A DNA stretch of 64,000 bases from Sphingosinithalassobacter sp. CS137 (GCF_014334115.1 NZ_CP060494.1:1704501-1768500), one strand, 5' to 3'; shown: positions 18,266-28,125, counted from the stretch's first letter. The notes: a model not told the origin generated them from the sequence alone. Program-made: numbers and translations.

Positions 18266-18627
18266 GCGCTGTTCTCCGCGGTGTACGAACCCGAGGGCGG
18301 ACGGCGCCGAGATGCCTGCAAGGACGCGGCGGACCTATGCGGGATGTTCCGTAGTCCTCCGGAAGAATACCGATTCAGTGCGCTGTGCCCCGCCAATAGC
18401 GTTGGCGATGTCGATTCCGACGGGGAGAAGTCCGATACCGGTCAACCGCGATGCGACGCGCAGGTTCATGGCAACGGCGACTCCACTGGCTTCGCCGCGC
18501 AAGCGACAGGCTGTGCGCGAACTTCGGCCGGACGGCTGCGCGCGCAGGCTTCTTCGGCGGCGGACCGGTTCCGCGGCCGAACGAGTCGAGAGCGGCCGCA
18601 CGATCGCAGTCGTCGCAGAGTGAAGGC
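18266..18627. other. Divergent intergenic region, 362 bases
   Basis: This separates the acyl-CoA synthetase/GNAT gene (leftward) from the P-type ATPase gene (rightward). Both promoters should be here. I see no RNA gene, clear inverted repeat or convincing promoter hexamers, and open frames inside it have no recognisable product. Confidence 0.5.
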
Positions 18628-21264
18628 ATGACGCCAGCGTCGGCTTTGCCGCAAGGCGCCTCCCCGCGCACAGTGTACGTCAGCGGCGGGCCTGCCCCAG
18701 CTTGGCACGCACTGCCGCCGGCGGAATGCCTCGCGCGGCTCGATGCGCACAGCAGCGGGCTCGACGCCGGCGAGGTGCGAAGCCGCCGCGAACGCGACGG
18801 CGCCAACACCCTTCCCCAAGCGGCCCGATCCTCGCCGCTGATCCTGCTGCTTCGCCAGTTCCGCAGCCCGCTCATCTATCTGCTGCTTGGCGCGGCGACG
18901 TTTTCGCTGGCGATCGGCCATGCGGGCGACGCGGGCTTCATCTTCGCCATATTGCTGCTCAACGCGCTGATCGGCGCGGTGCAGGAAGGCCGCGCCGGAG
19001 CCGCCGCCCAGGCGCTGGAAGCGATGGTCAAGCAGACCGCGCGCGTCCGGCGGGCGGGGCGCACCGGCGTGGTGGACGCCGCCGATCTGGTGGCGGGCGA
19101 CATCTTGCTCCTCGAATCGGGCGACCGCATTTCCGCCGACGCACGCCTGCTCGACAGCCGCGGCCTCCATGTCGACGAATCGCTGCTCACCGGCGAAGCG
19201 CTGCCGGTCGCGAAGGACGCAGGCGCGCGAACCGGAGCGGACACCCCCGCCGCCGACCGCGTAACGATGGCGCACGCCGGCACCATGGTGGTGGAGGGGC
19301 GCGCCACGGCGCTCGTCGTGGCGATTGGAGAGAACACTCAGATCGGCGCGATCGGCACCGCGCTGGCATCGGCGCGCGCGGTGCCGCCGCCGCTCGTCGT
19401 CTATCTCGAGCGCCTGTCGCGGCAGATCGCCGTGGCCACGGTCCTGCTCATCCTGCTGCTCGGCATCGCGATGGCGGCGCGCGGCGCCGGTGTCTACGAC
19501 ATCCTCCTGCTCGCCGTCGCGCTGGCGGTCTCGGCGATTCCCGAGGGGCTACCGATCGCAGTGACGGTGACGCTCGCCGCCGCCACGAGCCGCATGGCCA
19601 AACGCAATGTGATCGTGCGGACGCTTCCGGCAGTAGAAGGGCTCGGCGCCTGTACCCTGATCGCGACCGACAAGACCGGCACGTTGACGCGCAACGAACT
19701 GAGTGTCGAGGCCGTGCTGCTTCCGGACGGGGTGCGCATCGATCGCCCCGGCTGGTGCGACGTCTTCGATCGGCTCGAGCCGATCGCGCGCGCGGCGGTG
19801 CTGTGCAACGAGGCCGAGCGCACCGCCGGCGGCGAGCCGGTGGGCGACAGCGTCGACGTGGCGCTGCTGCGTTTCGGCGGAGATGTCGGCATCGACGGCG
19901 AGGGCGCGGTGCGCGAGGCGCTGTTCGCCTATGAGCCGGTCAATCGCTTCGCCAGCGCCGCGGTGCGCGTGAACGAGCGAACGATCGTCTACGCCAAGGG
20001 CGCGGTCGAGACGGTGGCGGGAATGTGCGACCACGCCGACCCGGCGCTGATCGCCGCGGCGGAACGATTGGCGGGCGACGGCTTCCGAGTCCTCGCGCTC
20101 GCGGGACGCGACGTGGCGAGGCTCGACGAGTGCGCGCTTTCCGCGCCTTCGGGGCTTGCGCTGCTCGGCTGCGTGGCGCTGCTCGATCCGCTGCGCGACG
20201 AAGCGATCGAAGCGGTGCGCCAGTGCCGCGGCGCGGGCATCGACGTGCGGATGGTGACCGGCGACCATCCCGCCACCGCGCGCACGATCGCGCGCCAGCT
20301 CGGCCTCGACATTCGCGAGGGCGCAGTCGTCACCGGTGCCGATCTGCGCGCGCTGGAGCACGACCCGGCCGCATTCGACGCGCGCGTGGCGGCGGCGAAG
20401 GTCTTCGCGCGCACCGAGCCCGCGCAGAAACTACGCATCGTGGAGACGCTGCAGCGCGCCGGGCATTTCGTCGCGGTGACCGGCGACGGCGTCAACGACG
20501 CGCCGGCGCTCCAGGCGGCGCAGATCGGCGTCGCAATGGGGCGCGGCGGCACCGATGTGGCGCGCGGCGCCTCCGACCTGATCCTGACGGACGATAATTT
20601 CGCCTCGATCGTCGCCGGAGTCGAGGAAGGCCGGATCACCTTCGCGAACCTGCGCAAGATCGTGATCTTCCTGCTCGCCTCCGCGATCGCGGAGATCGGC
20701 ATGTTCCTTGGCGCGGTGCTGGTCGGCCTGCCGATGCCGCTCACCGCGGTGCAGCTTCTCTGGAGCAATCTGGTCACCAATGGAGTGCAGGACGTGGGAC
20801 TCGCCTTTGGCCGCGGCGAGGGCGACGAGCTCACGCGCCCGCCACGCGGCGCGGGCAACCGTCTGCTCGCCAGACGCGCGCTGACGCTGATGATCGCGCC
20901 CGCGCTCGCGATGGCGGTGGCCGCGCTGCTGCTGTTCGAGTGGCAGCTCGATCGCGGGAAGACCCTCGCCGAGGCGCAGAACGCCGTGCTGCTCGCCACG
21001 GTGCTGTTCCAGAACGTCTTCGTGCTGTCGATGCGGAGCGAGCGTCGACCAATCTGGCGGACACCGATTGTCGCCAACCCCCTGCTCGCGCTCGGCGTCG
21101 CCGCGGCGCTGCTTCTGCACCTCGGCGCGATGACGCTGCCGTTCCTGCAGGAAATTCTGGGAACGGGACTTCCCGACGCGCCGATGCTCCTGCTCTGCGG
21201 GGCCATTGCGGGACTGGTTCTCCTCGTATCCGAAGCGACCAAGGCGGTGCTGAAGCGCCGCTGA
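18628..21264 (+). CDS. P-type cation-transporting ATPase (P2/SERCA-like)
   Basis: An 878-residue membrane pump. Actuator loop LTGEALPV at about residue 188 (Ala where most family members have Ser), M4 motif SAIPEGLPIAVTVTLA, phosphorylation motif DKTGTLTRNE with Asp348, nucleotide-binding YAKGAVE, MVTGDHPATA and hinge TGDGVNDAPALQAAQIGVAM. About ten membrane helices with the C-terminal cation-ATPase domain. PEGLP points to the P2 group (Ca2+, or Na+/K+ types), but the ion cannot be decided by eye. The start at 18628 follows a weak AGAG site. It is monocistronic. Confidence 0.92.
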   Translation: MTPASALPQGASPRTVYVSGGPAPAWHALPPAECLARLDAHSSGLDAGEVRSRRERDGANTLPQAARSSPLILLLRQFRSPLIYLLLGAATFSLAIGHAGDAGFIFAILLLNALIGAVQEGRAGAAAQALEAMVKQTARVRRAGRTGVVDAADLVAGDILLLESGDRISADARLLDSRGLHVDESLLTGEALPVAKDAGARTGADTPAADRVTMAHAGTMVVEGRATALVVAIGENTQIGAIGTALASARAVPPPLVVYLERLSRQIAVATVLLILLLGIAMAARGAGVYDILLLAVALAVSAIPEGLPIAVTVTLAAATSRMAKRNVIVRTLPAVEGLGACTLIATDKTGTLTRNELSVEAVLLPDGVRIDRPGWCDVFDRLEPIARAAVLCNEAERTAGGEPVGDSVDVALLRFGGDVGIDGEGAVREALFAYEPVNRFASAAVRVNERTIVYAKGAVETVAGMCDHADPALIAAAERLAGDGFRVLALAGRDVARLDECALSAPSGLALLGCVALLDPLRDEAIEAVRQCRGAGIDVRMVTGDHPATARTIARQLGLDIREGAVVTGADLRALEHDPAAFDARVAAAKVFARTEPAQKLRIVETLQRAGHFVAVTGDGVNDAPALQAAQIGVAMGRGGTDVARGASDLILTDDNFASIVAGVEEGRITFANLRKIVIFLLASAIAEIGMFLGAVLVGLPMPLTAVQLLWSNLVTNGVQDVGLAFGRGEGDELTRPPRGAGNRLLARRALTLMIAPALAMAVAALLLFEWQLDRGKTLAEAQNAVLLATVLFQNVFVLSMRSERRPIWRTPIVANPLLALGVAAALLLHLGAMTLPFLQEILGTGLPDAPMLLLCGAIAGLVLLVSEATKAVLKRR

Positions 21265-21440
21265 TCGCCTCCGGCACGCAAACACTGCAGTGGCGGCTGG
21301 TTCGGGACCGAGCCGCGCAGCAGATTCGGCCTCACGGCACCCGACTTTTCCCGGGATCGCACCGTCGCAACCGACATGTTCGAGAAGAACCTGCCTCATG
21401 CGCCTGCATCTCGCATTGACAGGCGTTCGCCGCCCGATCA

Positions 21441-21456
21441 AATACTCAGACAAATA
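21441..21456 (+). promoter_or_regulatory. Predicted operator A of the arabinose regulon
   Basis: AATACTCAGACAAATA, centred at 21448, shares the ACTCAGACA core with three other sites in this locus and the CTCAGACA core with a fourth. It ends 18 bases before the TTG start of the ABC importer operon, close enough to cover the transcription start. The operon also encodes the FadR-type regulator, so autoregulation is likely. Confidence 0.65.
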
Positions 21457-21473
21457 TAAGAGTGGAGGATGGC

Positions 21474-22571
21474 TTGTCGGGTGTCACCCTGACGAATGTC
21501 AGCAAGGCCTATGGCGCCGTGCAGGTGATCGATCGCCTGTCGCTCGACATCGAATCCGGCGAGTTCATCGTCTTTCTGGGCCCGTCGGGCTGCGGCAAGT
21601 CGACGCTGCTGCGGATGATCGCAGGACTGGAAACCGTCGATTCGGGCGAAATCCACATCGGCACGCGGCGTGTCGACCCGCTGCCGCCCGGCGCGCGCGG
21701 GATCGCCATGGTGTTCCAGCATTACGCGCTCTACCCGCACATGACGGTGCGCGAGAATATGGCGTTCGGGCTGCGCAACGCGGGCGTGGCATCGGACGAG
21801 ATCGACCGGCGCACGCAAGCCGCTGCCGAAAGCCTCGAGATCGGCGCGCTGCTGGATCGCAAGCCCGGACAGCTTTCGGGCGGCCAGCGCCAGCGCGTGG
21901 CGATCGCGCGCGCGATCGTGAAGGAGCCCGAGCTGTTCCTTCTCGACGAGCCGCTGTCGAACCTCGACGCGGCGCTGCGGGTCCGTACCCGGCTCGAACT
22001 GGCGCAGCTTCACCAGCGGCTGCGCACCACCACCATCTTCGTCACGCACGACCAGGTCGAGGCGATGACGCTCGCCGACCGGATCGTCGTGCTCAATGCC
22101 GGCGGCATCGAGCAGATCGGCACGCCGATGGACATTTATCTGCGGCCGCGCACGCGCTTCGTCGCCACCTTCGTCGGCTCACCGACGATCAACCTGCTGC
22201 CCGCTACGCTGAGCCCTGCCTCGAACGGAGTGGCCCGTGTGCGGCTACCCGACGGCAGCGAGCTGGAGACTGGGGTGCCCACCGCGGCTTTGGGCGACAC
22301 CTCCGAACTGACGCTGGGGCTGCGTGCCGAATGCGTCCGCATCGCCGATCCGCAGTCCGCGCGGCTGCGCGGCACTGCCCGCGTGGTCGAGCGGCTGGGC
22401 GAGCGCACACTGGTCCATGTCGCGCTTCCCGACGGCACGATGCTGGTGGCCGAGGACAGCGGCGTTTCGCAGGTCCGCGCCGGAGATGCCGTGGGACTCG
22501 CGGTCGAGGGCGGCGCGGCGCATCTGTTCGATCGCGACGGCATCGGCCATCATCCGGCGGCCGCGCACTAG
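21474..22571 (+). CDS. Sugar ABC transporter ATPase (CUT1/MalK type)
   Basis: A 365-residue ATPase with Walker A GPSGCGKST, Q-loop, signature LSGGQRQRVAIARAI, Walker B LFLLDEPLSNLDAALR and a TOBE region after about residue 235, the plan of MalK/UgpC/MsmK proteins that energise oligosaccharide importers. TTG at 21474 is chosen because GGAGGA lies just upstream and the product starts with the usual SGVTLTNVSKAYG; GTG at 21462 is the alternative but has no ribosome-binding site. It is the first gene of the arabinose importer operon and follows operator A. Confidence 0.9.
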   Translation: MSGVTLTNVSKAYGAVQVIDRLSLDIESGEFIVFLGPSGCGKSTLLRMIAGLETVDSGEIHIGTRRVDPLPPGARGIAMVFQHYALYPHMTVRENMAFGLRNAGVASDEIDRRTQAAAESLEIGALLDRKPGQLSGGQRQRVAIARAIVKEPELFLLDEPLSNLDAALRVRTRLELAQLHQRLRTTTIFVTHDQVEAMTLADRIVVLNAGGIEQIGTPMDIYLRPRTRFVATFVGSPTINLLPATLSPASNGVARVRLPDGSELETGVPTAALGDTSELTLGLRAECVRIADPQSARLRGTARVVERLGERTLVHVALPDGTMLVAEDSGVSQVRAGDAVGLAVEGGAAHLFDRDGIGHHPAAAH

Positions 22572-23494
22572 TGGCCAACAGCTTCTCGGAACCGACGGCC
22601 CCGCTGCCGGCCGCATCGCTTCGCCGCCTGCCCTGGCCGGCGACCTGGGATCACGCGCTGTTCGTGCTGCCCTATCTCGCGGTGTTCGTGCTGATGCTGG
22701 TGGTGCCGCTAGCAATGGGCATCGGGCTTTCGACCACCAAGGGCGATCTGTTCGGCATCGAGGAATGGGTGGGGCTCGCCAATTTCATCCGGCTGTTCGG
22801 CGATCCGATCTTCCTCGAAACGGTGTGGAACACCTTCTATTTCGTGCTGCTGACGGTGCCCGCACTGGCGATCCTGGGGCTCGCGCTGGCGCTGGTGCTC
22901 AATCGCCAGACGCGTTGGGCGGCCGTGCTGCGCACCATCTTCTTCGCGTCGACCGTGCTGTCGGTCACGGTCGTCACGCTGGTCTGGCGGCTGGTGTTCC
23001 TGCCCGACAGCGGCCTTCTGGGAGTGCTCGCCGAAAGCGTGGGCGCCACGCCGATCGCCTTCCTCAACGACGAGGATCTTGCCATGCCGGCGATCGCAGT
23101 CACCACCATCTGGTGGTGCATCGGCCTGCCGATGGTGCTGTTCCTCGCCGCGCTCCAGCAGGTGCCGCGCGACCTCTACGAAGCCGCCGCGCTCGACAAT
23201 GCCTCGCGCTGGACGACGCTGACGAAGATCACGCTTCCGGCGATCCGCCGCACCTTCGTGCTCGTCATCATCATCGAGATCATCCTGCAGTTCCAGCTGT
23301 TCGGCCAACCGCAGCTGATGACGCTGGGCGGCCCCAACAACGCCACCCGCCCGATCGTGCTCTTCATCTACGAAGCCGGCTGGCGGCAATGGGAGCTGGG
23401 CTATGCCGCCGCCGCGGCGCAGGTGCTGTTCGTGATGATCCTGCTCGCCGCGATGGCGCAATATTGGGTATCCAGCCGGAAGGACGGTCAATGA
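22571..23494 (+). CDS. Sugar ABC transporter permease (MalF/AraP type)
   Basis: A 307-residue inner-membrane permease with six helices and the EAA loop (LYEAAALDNASRWTTLTKITLP). The GTG start at 22571 overlaps the TAG stop of the ATPase gene by one base, which fixes it. It pairs with the next gene as the heterodimeric channel of a CUT1 importer; the surrounding genes point to arabinose-containing oligosaccharides. Confidence 0.92.
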   Translation: MANSFSEPTAPLPAASLRRLPWPATWDHALFVLPYLAVFVLMLVVPLAMGIGLSTTKGDLFGIEEWVGLANFIRLFGDPIFLETVWNTFYFVLLTVPALAILGLALALVLNRQTRWAAVLRTIFFASTVLSVTVVTLVWRLVFLPDSGLLGVLAESVGATPIAFLNDEDLAMPAIAVTTIWWCIGLPMVLFLAALQQVPRDLYEAAALDNASRWTTLTKITLPAIRRTFVLVIIIEIILQFQLFGQPQLMTLGGPNNATRPIVLFIYEAGWRQWELGYAAAAAQVLFVMILLAAMAQYWVSSRKDGQ

Positions 23495-24318
23495 GCCGCC
23501 CCGGCACGAACAGTCGCATCGCGATCCTTCTGGTCGTGCTCGCCGCGGTGCTGATGCTGGTCCCGCTGCTCTGGGTGCTGGCGCTGTCGCTCAAGGCCAA
23601 TGCCGAGCTGATGACCGACACCAATTCGGTGTTCCGCGGCCCCTATACGCTGGAGAATTACCGCACGCTGTTGGGCGATGGCCAGGTGTTCCGCTGGATC
23701 GGCAACAGCCTGATCGTCTCGCTGGGGATGACGGCGGGCGTGCTGATCCTCTCGTCGCTCGCCGGCTACGGCTTTTCGCGGCTGGAGTTTCCCGGCCGCA
23801 ACGTCCTGTTCGTGGTCGTGCTGCTCGGCCTCGCCGTGCCCGAACAGGCCGTGATCATCGCGCGGCACCAGATGTTCAGCTGGGCCGAGCTGCACAACAG
23901 CTATATCGCGCTGATCCTGCCCGGCCTGTCAGCGCCGTTCGGCGTGTTCCTGATGACGCAATATTTCCGCGCCATTCCCAAGGACATCGACGAGGCGGCG
24001 CTGCTCGACGGCGCATCGCGCTTCCGCATCTTCTGGAAGCTGCTGCTGCCGCTCACGATTCCGGCTCAGGCGACGCTGGGGATCTTCACCTTTCTCTCCG
24101 CGTGGAACGACTATTGGTGGCCGCTCGTGTCGGCGACCGACAAGGACATGTTCACGCTGACCGTCGGCATCGCCTCGACCCAGATGAATTTCGCCCAGAC
24201 CGAAGGGCTCGGCTTCCTGATGGCACAGGCGGTGTTCGCCGGATTGCCGATCCTGATCGTCTATCTCTTCTTCCAGAAATATATCGTTCAGGCAGTGGCG
24301 GGAGCGGCAGGACGATGA
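23491..24318 (+). CDS. Carbohydrate ABC transporter permease (MalG/AraQ type)
   Basis: A 275-residue second permease with six membrane helices and the EAA loop IDEAALLDGASRFRIFWKLL. The N-terminus (ILLVVLAAVLMLVPLLWVLA) and the C-terminal VYLFFQKYIVQAVAGA are typical MalG-class features. ATG overlaps the previous stop (ATGA). Confidence 0.93.
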   Translation: MSRPGTNSRIAILLVVLAAVLMLVPLLWVLALSLKANAELMTDTNSVFRGPYTLENYRTLLGDGQVFRWIGNSLIVSLGMTAGVLILSSLAGYGFSRLEFPGRNVLFVVVLLGLAVPEQAVIIARHQMFSWAELHNSYIALILPGLSAPFGVFLMTQYFRAIPKDIDEAALLDGASRFRIFWKLLLPLTIPAQATLGIFTFLSAWNDYWWPLVSATDKDMFTLTVGIASTQMNFAQTEGLGFLMAQAVFAGLPILIVYLFFQKYIVQAVAGAAGR

Positions 24319-25634
24319 AGATGCGCGCCACCCTCGCCGGCATCGCCGCGCTGCTGCTCGCCGCCTGCTCGGGCGATCCCGACCCGCAGCGCACCGAACT
24401 GCGACTCCAGCGCTTCTTCGGCGCGTGCGAGGCGGAATATGGCCGGATGACCGATATTTCGAAGGCCGAGGGCGAGTGCGGGATCATGACCGCACTCATC
24501 AATCGGTTCGAAGCCGAGAACCCCGACATCGAGGTGGTCGAGAACATCGTCTTCTGGCCCGGCTACGACCAGCTGACCGCGCAGCTTGCCGCCAACGACG
24601 CCCCCGATCTGGTGACGATGCACGGATCGGTGATCGCCGATTATCAGGCGCGCGGACTGCTCGAGCCGCTGGGCGACAGCCTTGCGCGGTTCGGCGTGCC
24701 GCCCGCCGCGTTCACCGAGGCGGCACGCACGGCGGTGACGATCGACGGCACGGTGTGGGGCATGCCGATCGACACCTGGGCGCCGCTCTGGCACATCAAC
24801 ATGAACCTGTTCCGCGAGGCGGGGCTGGTCCGCCCCGACGGCTCGCCGATCCTCCCCTCCTCGCCCGAGGAGCTGTACGAACAGGCCGCGCAGTTCCGCG
24901 AGCGCACGGGCAAGCCCTATTTCGTGCAGGGCACCGCCAACGAATACGCCGCCTTCGCGCGCAACTTCTATACCTTCGTCATGCAGCAGGGCGGCACGCT
25001 CTACAGCGGCCCGCGCGAGGCGGATTTCACCACGCCGGAGGCACGACGGGCGCTCGAGCTGTTCAAGACCATCCATGACCGGAATCTGACGACCAAGAAC
25101 CAGGATTACAGCGCGGCCGTATCGGGGTTTCTCAACGGCGACGGCGGCGTGTTCCTGGTCGGCACCTGGATGGTCGGCACGTTCAATGCCGAGGCGCAGA
25201 CCGAAGGACGGCCGCTTTCCGGCGGCTATGCCGTGCGCCCCTATCCCAGCCTGTTCTCCGAGGACGTGACCTTCGCCGACGGGCACAATTGGGTGATGCC
25301 CGCCGACGACGAGCGGACGCCGGCCGAGCGCGACGCGGCACTGCGCTTCCTGAAATTCTTCGCCGAACAGGATGGCGAATGGGCGCGCACCGGCCATCTG
25401 CCCGCATTTCAGGCAGTGATCGACAGCCCGCAGTGGCGCGCCCTGCCCCATCGCGCGGAGCTTGCCAGCCTGGCCGAGAACGCGCGGCCGCTGCGCAAGG
25501 ATCTGCGCCGCCAGTTTCCGATCGAAACGATCGTCGGTCAGGAAGCCGCCGCCGCCATTTCCGGCGCCAAGCCGATCGACCGGGCGCTCGCCGACATGGA
25601 GCGGCGGGTGAACGCCATTCTCCAGAACCTGTAG
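24315..25634 (+). CDS. Extracellular sugar-binding lipoprotein of the ABC importer
   Basis: A 439-residue substrate-binding protein. MKMRATLAGIAALLLAAC is a lipoprotein signal with Cys18. The mature part has the cluster B binding-protein pattern: ALINRFEAENPDIEVVENI, VWGMPIDTWAPLWHINMNLF, and a C-terminal FLKFFAEQDGEWARTGHLPA. In a Gram-negative this would sit in the periplasm, either inner- or outer-membrane bound. It overlaps the MalG-type gene by 4 bases. A signal-lipidated binding protein is less common in Gram-negatives than a free one. Confidence 0.9.
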   Translation: MKMRATLAGIAALLLAACSGDPDPQRTELRLQRFFGACEAEYGRMTDISKAEGECGIMTALINRFEAENPDIEVVENIVFWPGYDQLTAQLAANDAPDLVTMHGSVIADYQARGLLEPLGDSLARFGVPPAAFTEAARTAVTIDGTVWGMPIDTWAPLWHINMNLFREAGLVRPDGSPILPSSPEELYEQAAQFRERTGKPYFVQGTANEYAAFARNFYTFVMQQGGTLYSGPREADFTTPEARRALELFKTIHDRNLTTKNQDYSAAVSGFLNGDGGVFLVGTWMVGTFNAEAQTEGRPLSGGYAVRPYPSLFSEDVTFADGHNWVMPADDERTPAERDAALRFLKFFAEQDGEWARTGHLPAFQAVIDSPQWRALPHRAELASLAENARPLRKDLRRQFPIETIVGQEAAAAISGAKPIDRALADMERRVNAILQNL

Positions 25635-25651
25635 GATTCAAGGAACCCCTC

Positions 25652-27160
25652 ATGCTCAAGTCCCGCGTGATCGCCGACCGCGACTTCGTGATCGCCCCGC
25701 TCGACCGTCGCGTGTTCGGCAGCTTCGTCGAGCATCTCGGCCGCTGCGTCTATGGCGGCATCTACGAGCCCGGCCATCCGACCGCGGACGCGAACGGCTT
25801 TCGCGGCGACGTGCTTGCGCTCACGCGCGAGCTGGGGGTGAGCATCGTTCGCTATCCGGGCGGCAATTTCGTTTCGGGCTATGATTGGGAAGACGGCGTC
25901 GGCCCGAAGGAGGAGCGGCCGGTGCGCCTCGATCTCGCCTGGGGATCGACCGAGACCAATCAGTTCGGCACCAACGAGTTCATGGACTGGTGCAAGGCGG
26001 CGGACGTCGAGCCGATGTTCGCGGTCAATCTCGGCACCCGCGGCCCCGCCGAGGCGCAGAACTTCCTCGAATATTGCAACCATCCGGGCGGGACCTACTA
26101 CGCCGACCTGCGCAAGAGCCACGGCTATGAGAAGCCGCACGACATCAAATTCTGGTGCCTGGGCAACGAGATGGACGGACCCTGGCAGACCTGCGCGAAG
26201 ACGGCGCAGGAATATGGCCGGATCGCCACCGAGACGGCCAAGGTCATGCGCTGGACCTCCGACGGTCTCGTCCTGTCCGCCTGCGGCTCGTCGCATCGCG
26301 ACATGCCGACCTATGGCGCGTGGGAATATGACGTGCTCGACCATTGTTTCGAGCATGTCGATTTCATCTCGCTCCACCAATATTTCGAGAACCATGAGGA
26401 CGACATCACGCTGTTCCTCACGGTGATCGACAAGCTCGATCGCTTCATCACCGAAGTGACCGCGATCGCCGATTCGGTCGCGGCCAAGCGGCGCTCCGAC
26501 AAGCGGATCATGCTCTCGGTCGACGAGTGGAACGTGTGGTACCGCGCGCGGTCGGGCGAGCAGCTGCGCGGAGTGGGTTGGCCCGAGGCGCCGAAGCTGC
26601 TCGAGGAAATCTACAATTTCGAGGACGCGCTGATCGTCGGCGGCGCGCTGCTCACGATGATGAACCATTCCGACCGGGTGCAGGCGGCGTGCATCGCGCA
26701 GCTCGTCAACGTCATCGGGCCGATCATGACCGAAACCGGCGGCCCGGCCTGGCGGCAGACGATCTTCCACCCCTTCGCGCAGGCGGCGCGCTTCGGCCGC
26801 GGCAATGTGCTGCGCGCCAAGGTGGAGACCGGCAGCTTCGCGGCGGGCACGATCGAGGACGCGCCGCTGCTGGTCAGCACCGTCGTCCACGATCCCGAGA
26901 CCGGCACCGCGACCGTCTTCGCGCTCAACCGCAGCACCGATCAGGAGATGCAGCTCGACGTCGAACTGCGCGGCATGGGCACCCGGGCATTGGTGCAGGC
27001 GGAGGAGCTGCACCACGCCGATCTGAAGGCGATCAACTCCAAGGATGCCCCCGAAACGGTGGCGCCGATTGCCCATCCTGCCGCCGAGCTGCGGAACGAC
27101 GGTCTTTCGGCGACGCTGAAGCCGCTGTCGTGGAATGTCTTCGTCACGAAGGCCGCATGA
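25652..27160 (+). CDS. Cytoplasmic alpha-L-arabinofuranosidase, GH51
   Basis: A 502-residue enzyme with no signal peptide that releases terminal alpha-L-arabinofuranose from oligosaccharides. GH51 landmarks: FGSFVEHLGRCVYGGIYEPG, RYPGGNFVSGYDWEDGVGP, acid/base Glu173 in CLGNEMDGPW and nucleophile Glu292 in SVDEWNVWYRA, at the spacing known from characterised GH51 enzymes. It follows the binding-protein gene by 17 bases, so the ABC importer and this hydrolase form one uptake-and-cleavage unit. An exported paralogue lies at 37359-38906. Confidence 0.95.
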   Translation: MLKSRVIADRDFVIAPLDRRVFGSFVEHLGRCVYGGIYEPGHPTADANGFRGDVLALTRELGVSIVRYPGGNFVSGYDWEDGVGPKEERPVRLDLAWGSTETNQFGTNEFMDWCKAADVEPMFAVNLGTRGPAEAQNFLEYCNHPGGTYYADLRKSHGYEKPHDIKFWCLGNEMDGPWQTCAKTAQEYGRIATETAKVMRWTSDGLVLSACGSSHRDMPTYGAWEYDVLDHCFEHVDFISLHQYFENHEDDITLFLTVIDKLDRFITEVTAIADSVAAKRRSDKRIMLSVDEWNVWYRARSGEQLRGVGWPEAPKLLEEIYNFEDALIVGGALLTMMNHSDRVQAACIAQLVNVIGPIMTETGGPAWRQTIFHPFAQAARFGRGNVLRAKVETGSFAAGTIEDAPLLVSTVVHDPETGTATVFALNRSTDQEMQLDVELRGMGTRALVQAEELHHADLKAINSKDAPETVAPIAHPAAELRNDGLSATLKPLSWNVFVTKAA

Positions 27161-27203
27161 CAGCGCAGTTGTGCCAGGCGGGAAGGAGGCGGTAGAAGGA
27201 AGC

Positions 27204-27989
27204 ATGCCGCCTGCTCCCAAGACTTCGAAAGCCGAGGACGCGCAGACGCGACGCAAATCGCTGCGCATCCATGGCGCGATTGCCCGCGATCTGGGAGTGC
27301 TGATCGTCTCCGGCCGCTACAAGCCGGGCGAGGTGCTGAACGGCGAAGTGGCGGCGAGCGGCCGGCTACAGGTCTCGCGCACCGCCTATCGCGAGGCGCT
27401 GCGCATCCTCGCGGCGAAGGGCCTCGTCGAATCGCGGCCCAAGACGGGCACGCGGGTGAGCCCGCGAGCGAAATGGCATTTGCTCGATCCCGACGTGCTC
27501 TCTTGGATCTTCGAGTTCGAGCCCGACGAGCATCTGCTCTCCAGCCTGTTCGAGCTGCGCCGGCTGATCGAACCCGAGGCGGCCGCTTTCGCTGCGCGGC
27601 GGCGAACGACTCGCCACCTCGACGAAATGGCACGCGCGCTCGAGGGAATGGCGACGCACACTCTGGCGTCCGAAGAAGGGCGCGTAGCCGATCAGGATTT
27701 CCACGCCGCGCTGCTCGATGCGTCCGGCAATCCCTTTCTGGCGACGCTGACCAGCGGCGTCGGCGCCGCAGTCGCCTGGACGACGATCTTCAAGCAGCGC
27801 AATTCACCGCTGCGCCGTGATCCCGTTCCCGATCACCAGCGCGTGTTCGACGCAGTCGCAGCAGGCGATGCCGATGCCGCGCGCCTGGCGATGTCCGAGC
27901 TCGTCGACATGGCGTTCCTCGACACCACCCGCTCGCAAGCGCCGAAGGTTCGGATCGCCCGCAGCGCGGCGCTCGACGCGCCGGAATAG
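27204..27989 (+). CDS. FadR-subfamily GntR transcriptional regulator (predicted arabinose regulator)
   Basis: A 261-residue DNA-binding protein. Residues 18-90 form the winged helix (ARDLGVLIVSGRYKPGEVL, RTAYREALRILAAKGLVESR, PKTGTRVSP). Residues 110-240 form an FCD effector domain (ELRRLIEPEAAAFAARR, DQDFHAALLDASGNPFLATL, DHQRVFDAVAAGDADAARLA) with the Asp and His residues that usually bind metal and a small acid. AAGGA precedes the ATG at 27204. It is the last gene of the ABC operon and the only regulator in the locus, so it is the best candidate to bind the CTCAGACA sites. The effector could be a pathway acid or L-arabinose; unknown. Confidence 0.9.
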   Translation: MPPAPKTSKAEDAQTRRKSLRIHGAIARDLGVLIVSGRYKPGEVLNGEVAASGRLQVSRTAYREALRILAAKGLVESRPKTGTRVSPRAKWHLLDPDVLSWIFEFEPDEHLLSSLFELRRLIEPEAAAFAARRRTTRHLDEMARALEGMATHTLASEEGRVADQDFHAALLDASGNPFLATLTSGVGAAVAWTTIFKQRNSPLRRDPVPDHQRVFDAVAAGDADAARLAMSELVDMAFLDTTRSQAPKVRIARSAALDAPE

Positions 27990-28089
27990 CGGCGATCCGG
28001 CGCGCCATCGCCGGCGAGCATCGGGATGGCGCCCCGAGAGCCCGGACACTGGCGATGCCGCGCCCCCGACAGCTTCCGAACCCCTGGAC

Positions 28090-28109
28090 GCGGCGTTTCT
28101 CGACGCCGC
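28090..28109. terminator. Hairpin between convergent operons, possible terminator
   Basis: GCGGCGT-TTCTCG-ACGCCGC is a perfect 7-bp stem with a 6-base loop, lying between the regulator stop (27989) and the MFS stop (28126). There is no T-run on either side, so intrinsic termination is uncertain. Confidence 0.35.
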
Positions 28110-28125
28110 CCGTTCGCGCCGCGCC

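Noticed and set aside
15665..18631. A 988-codon open frame antisense to the acyl-CoA synthetase/GNAT gene
   Set aside because: Same shadow composition with no recognisable fold; the sense gene has all expected domains.
21455..21460. TATAAG as a -10 box for the ABC operon
   Set aside because: It would place the transcription start inside the ribosome-binding site and there is no matching -35 hexamer at the right distance.
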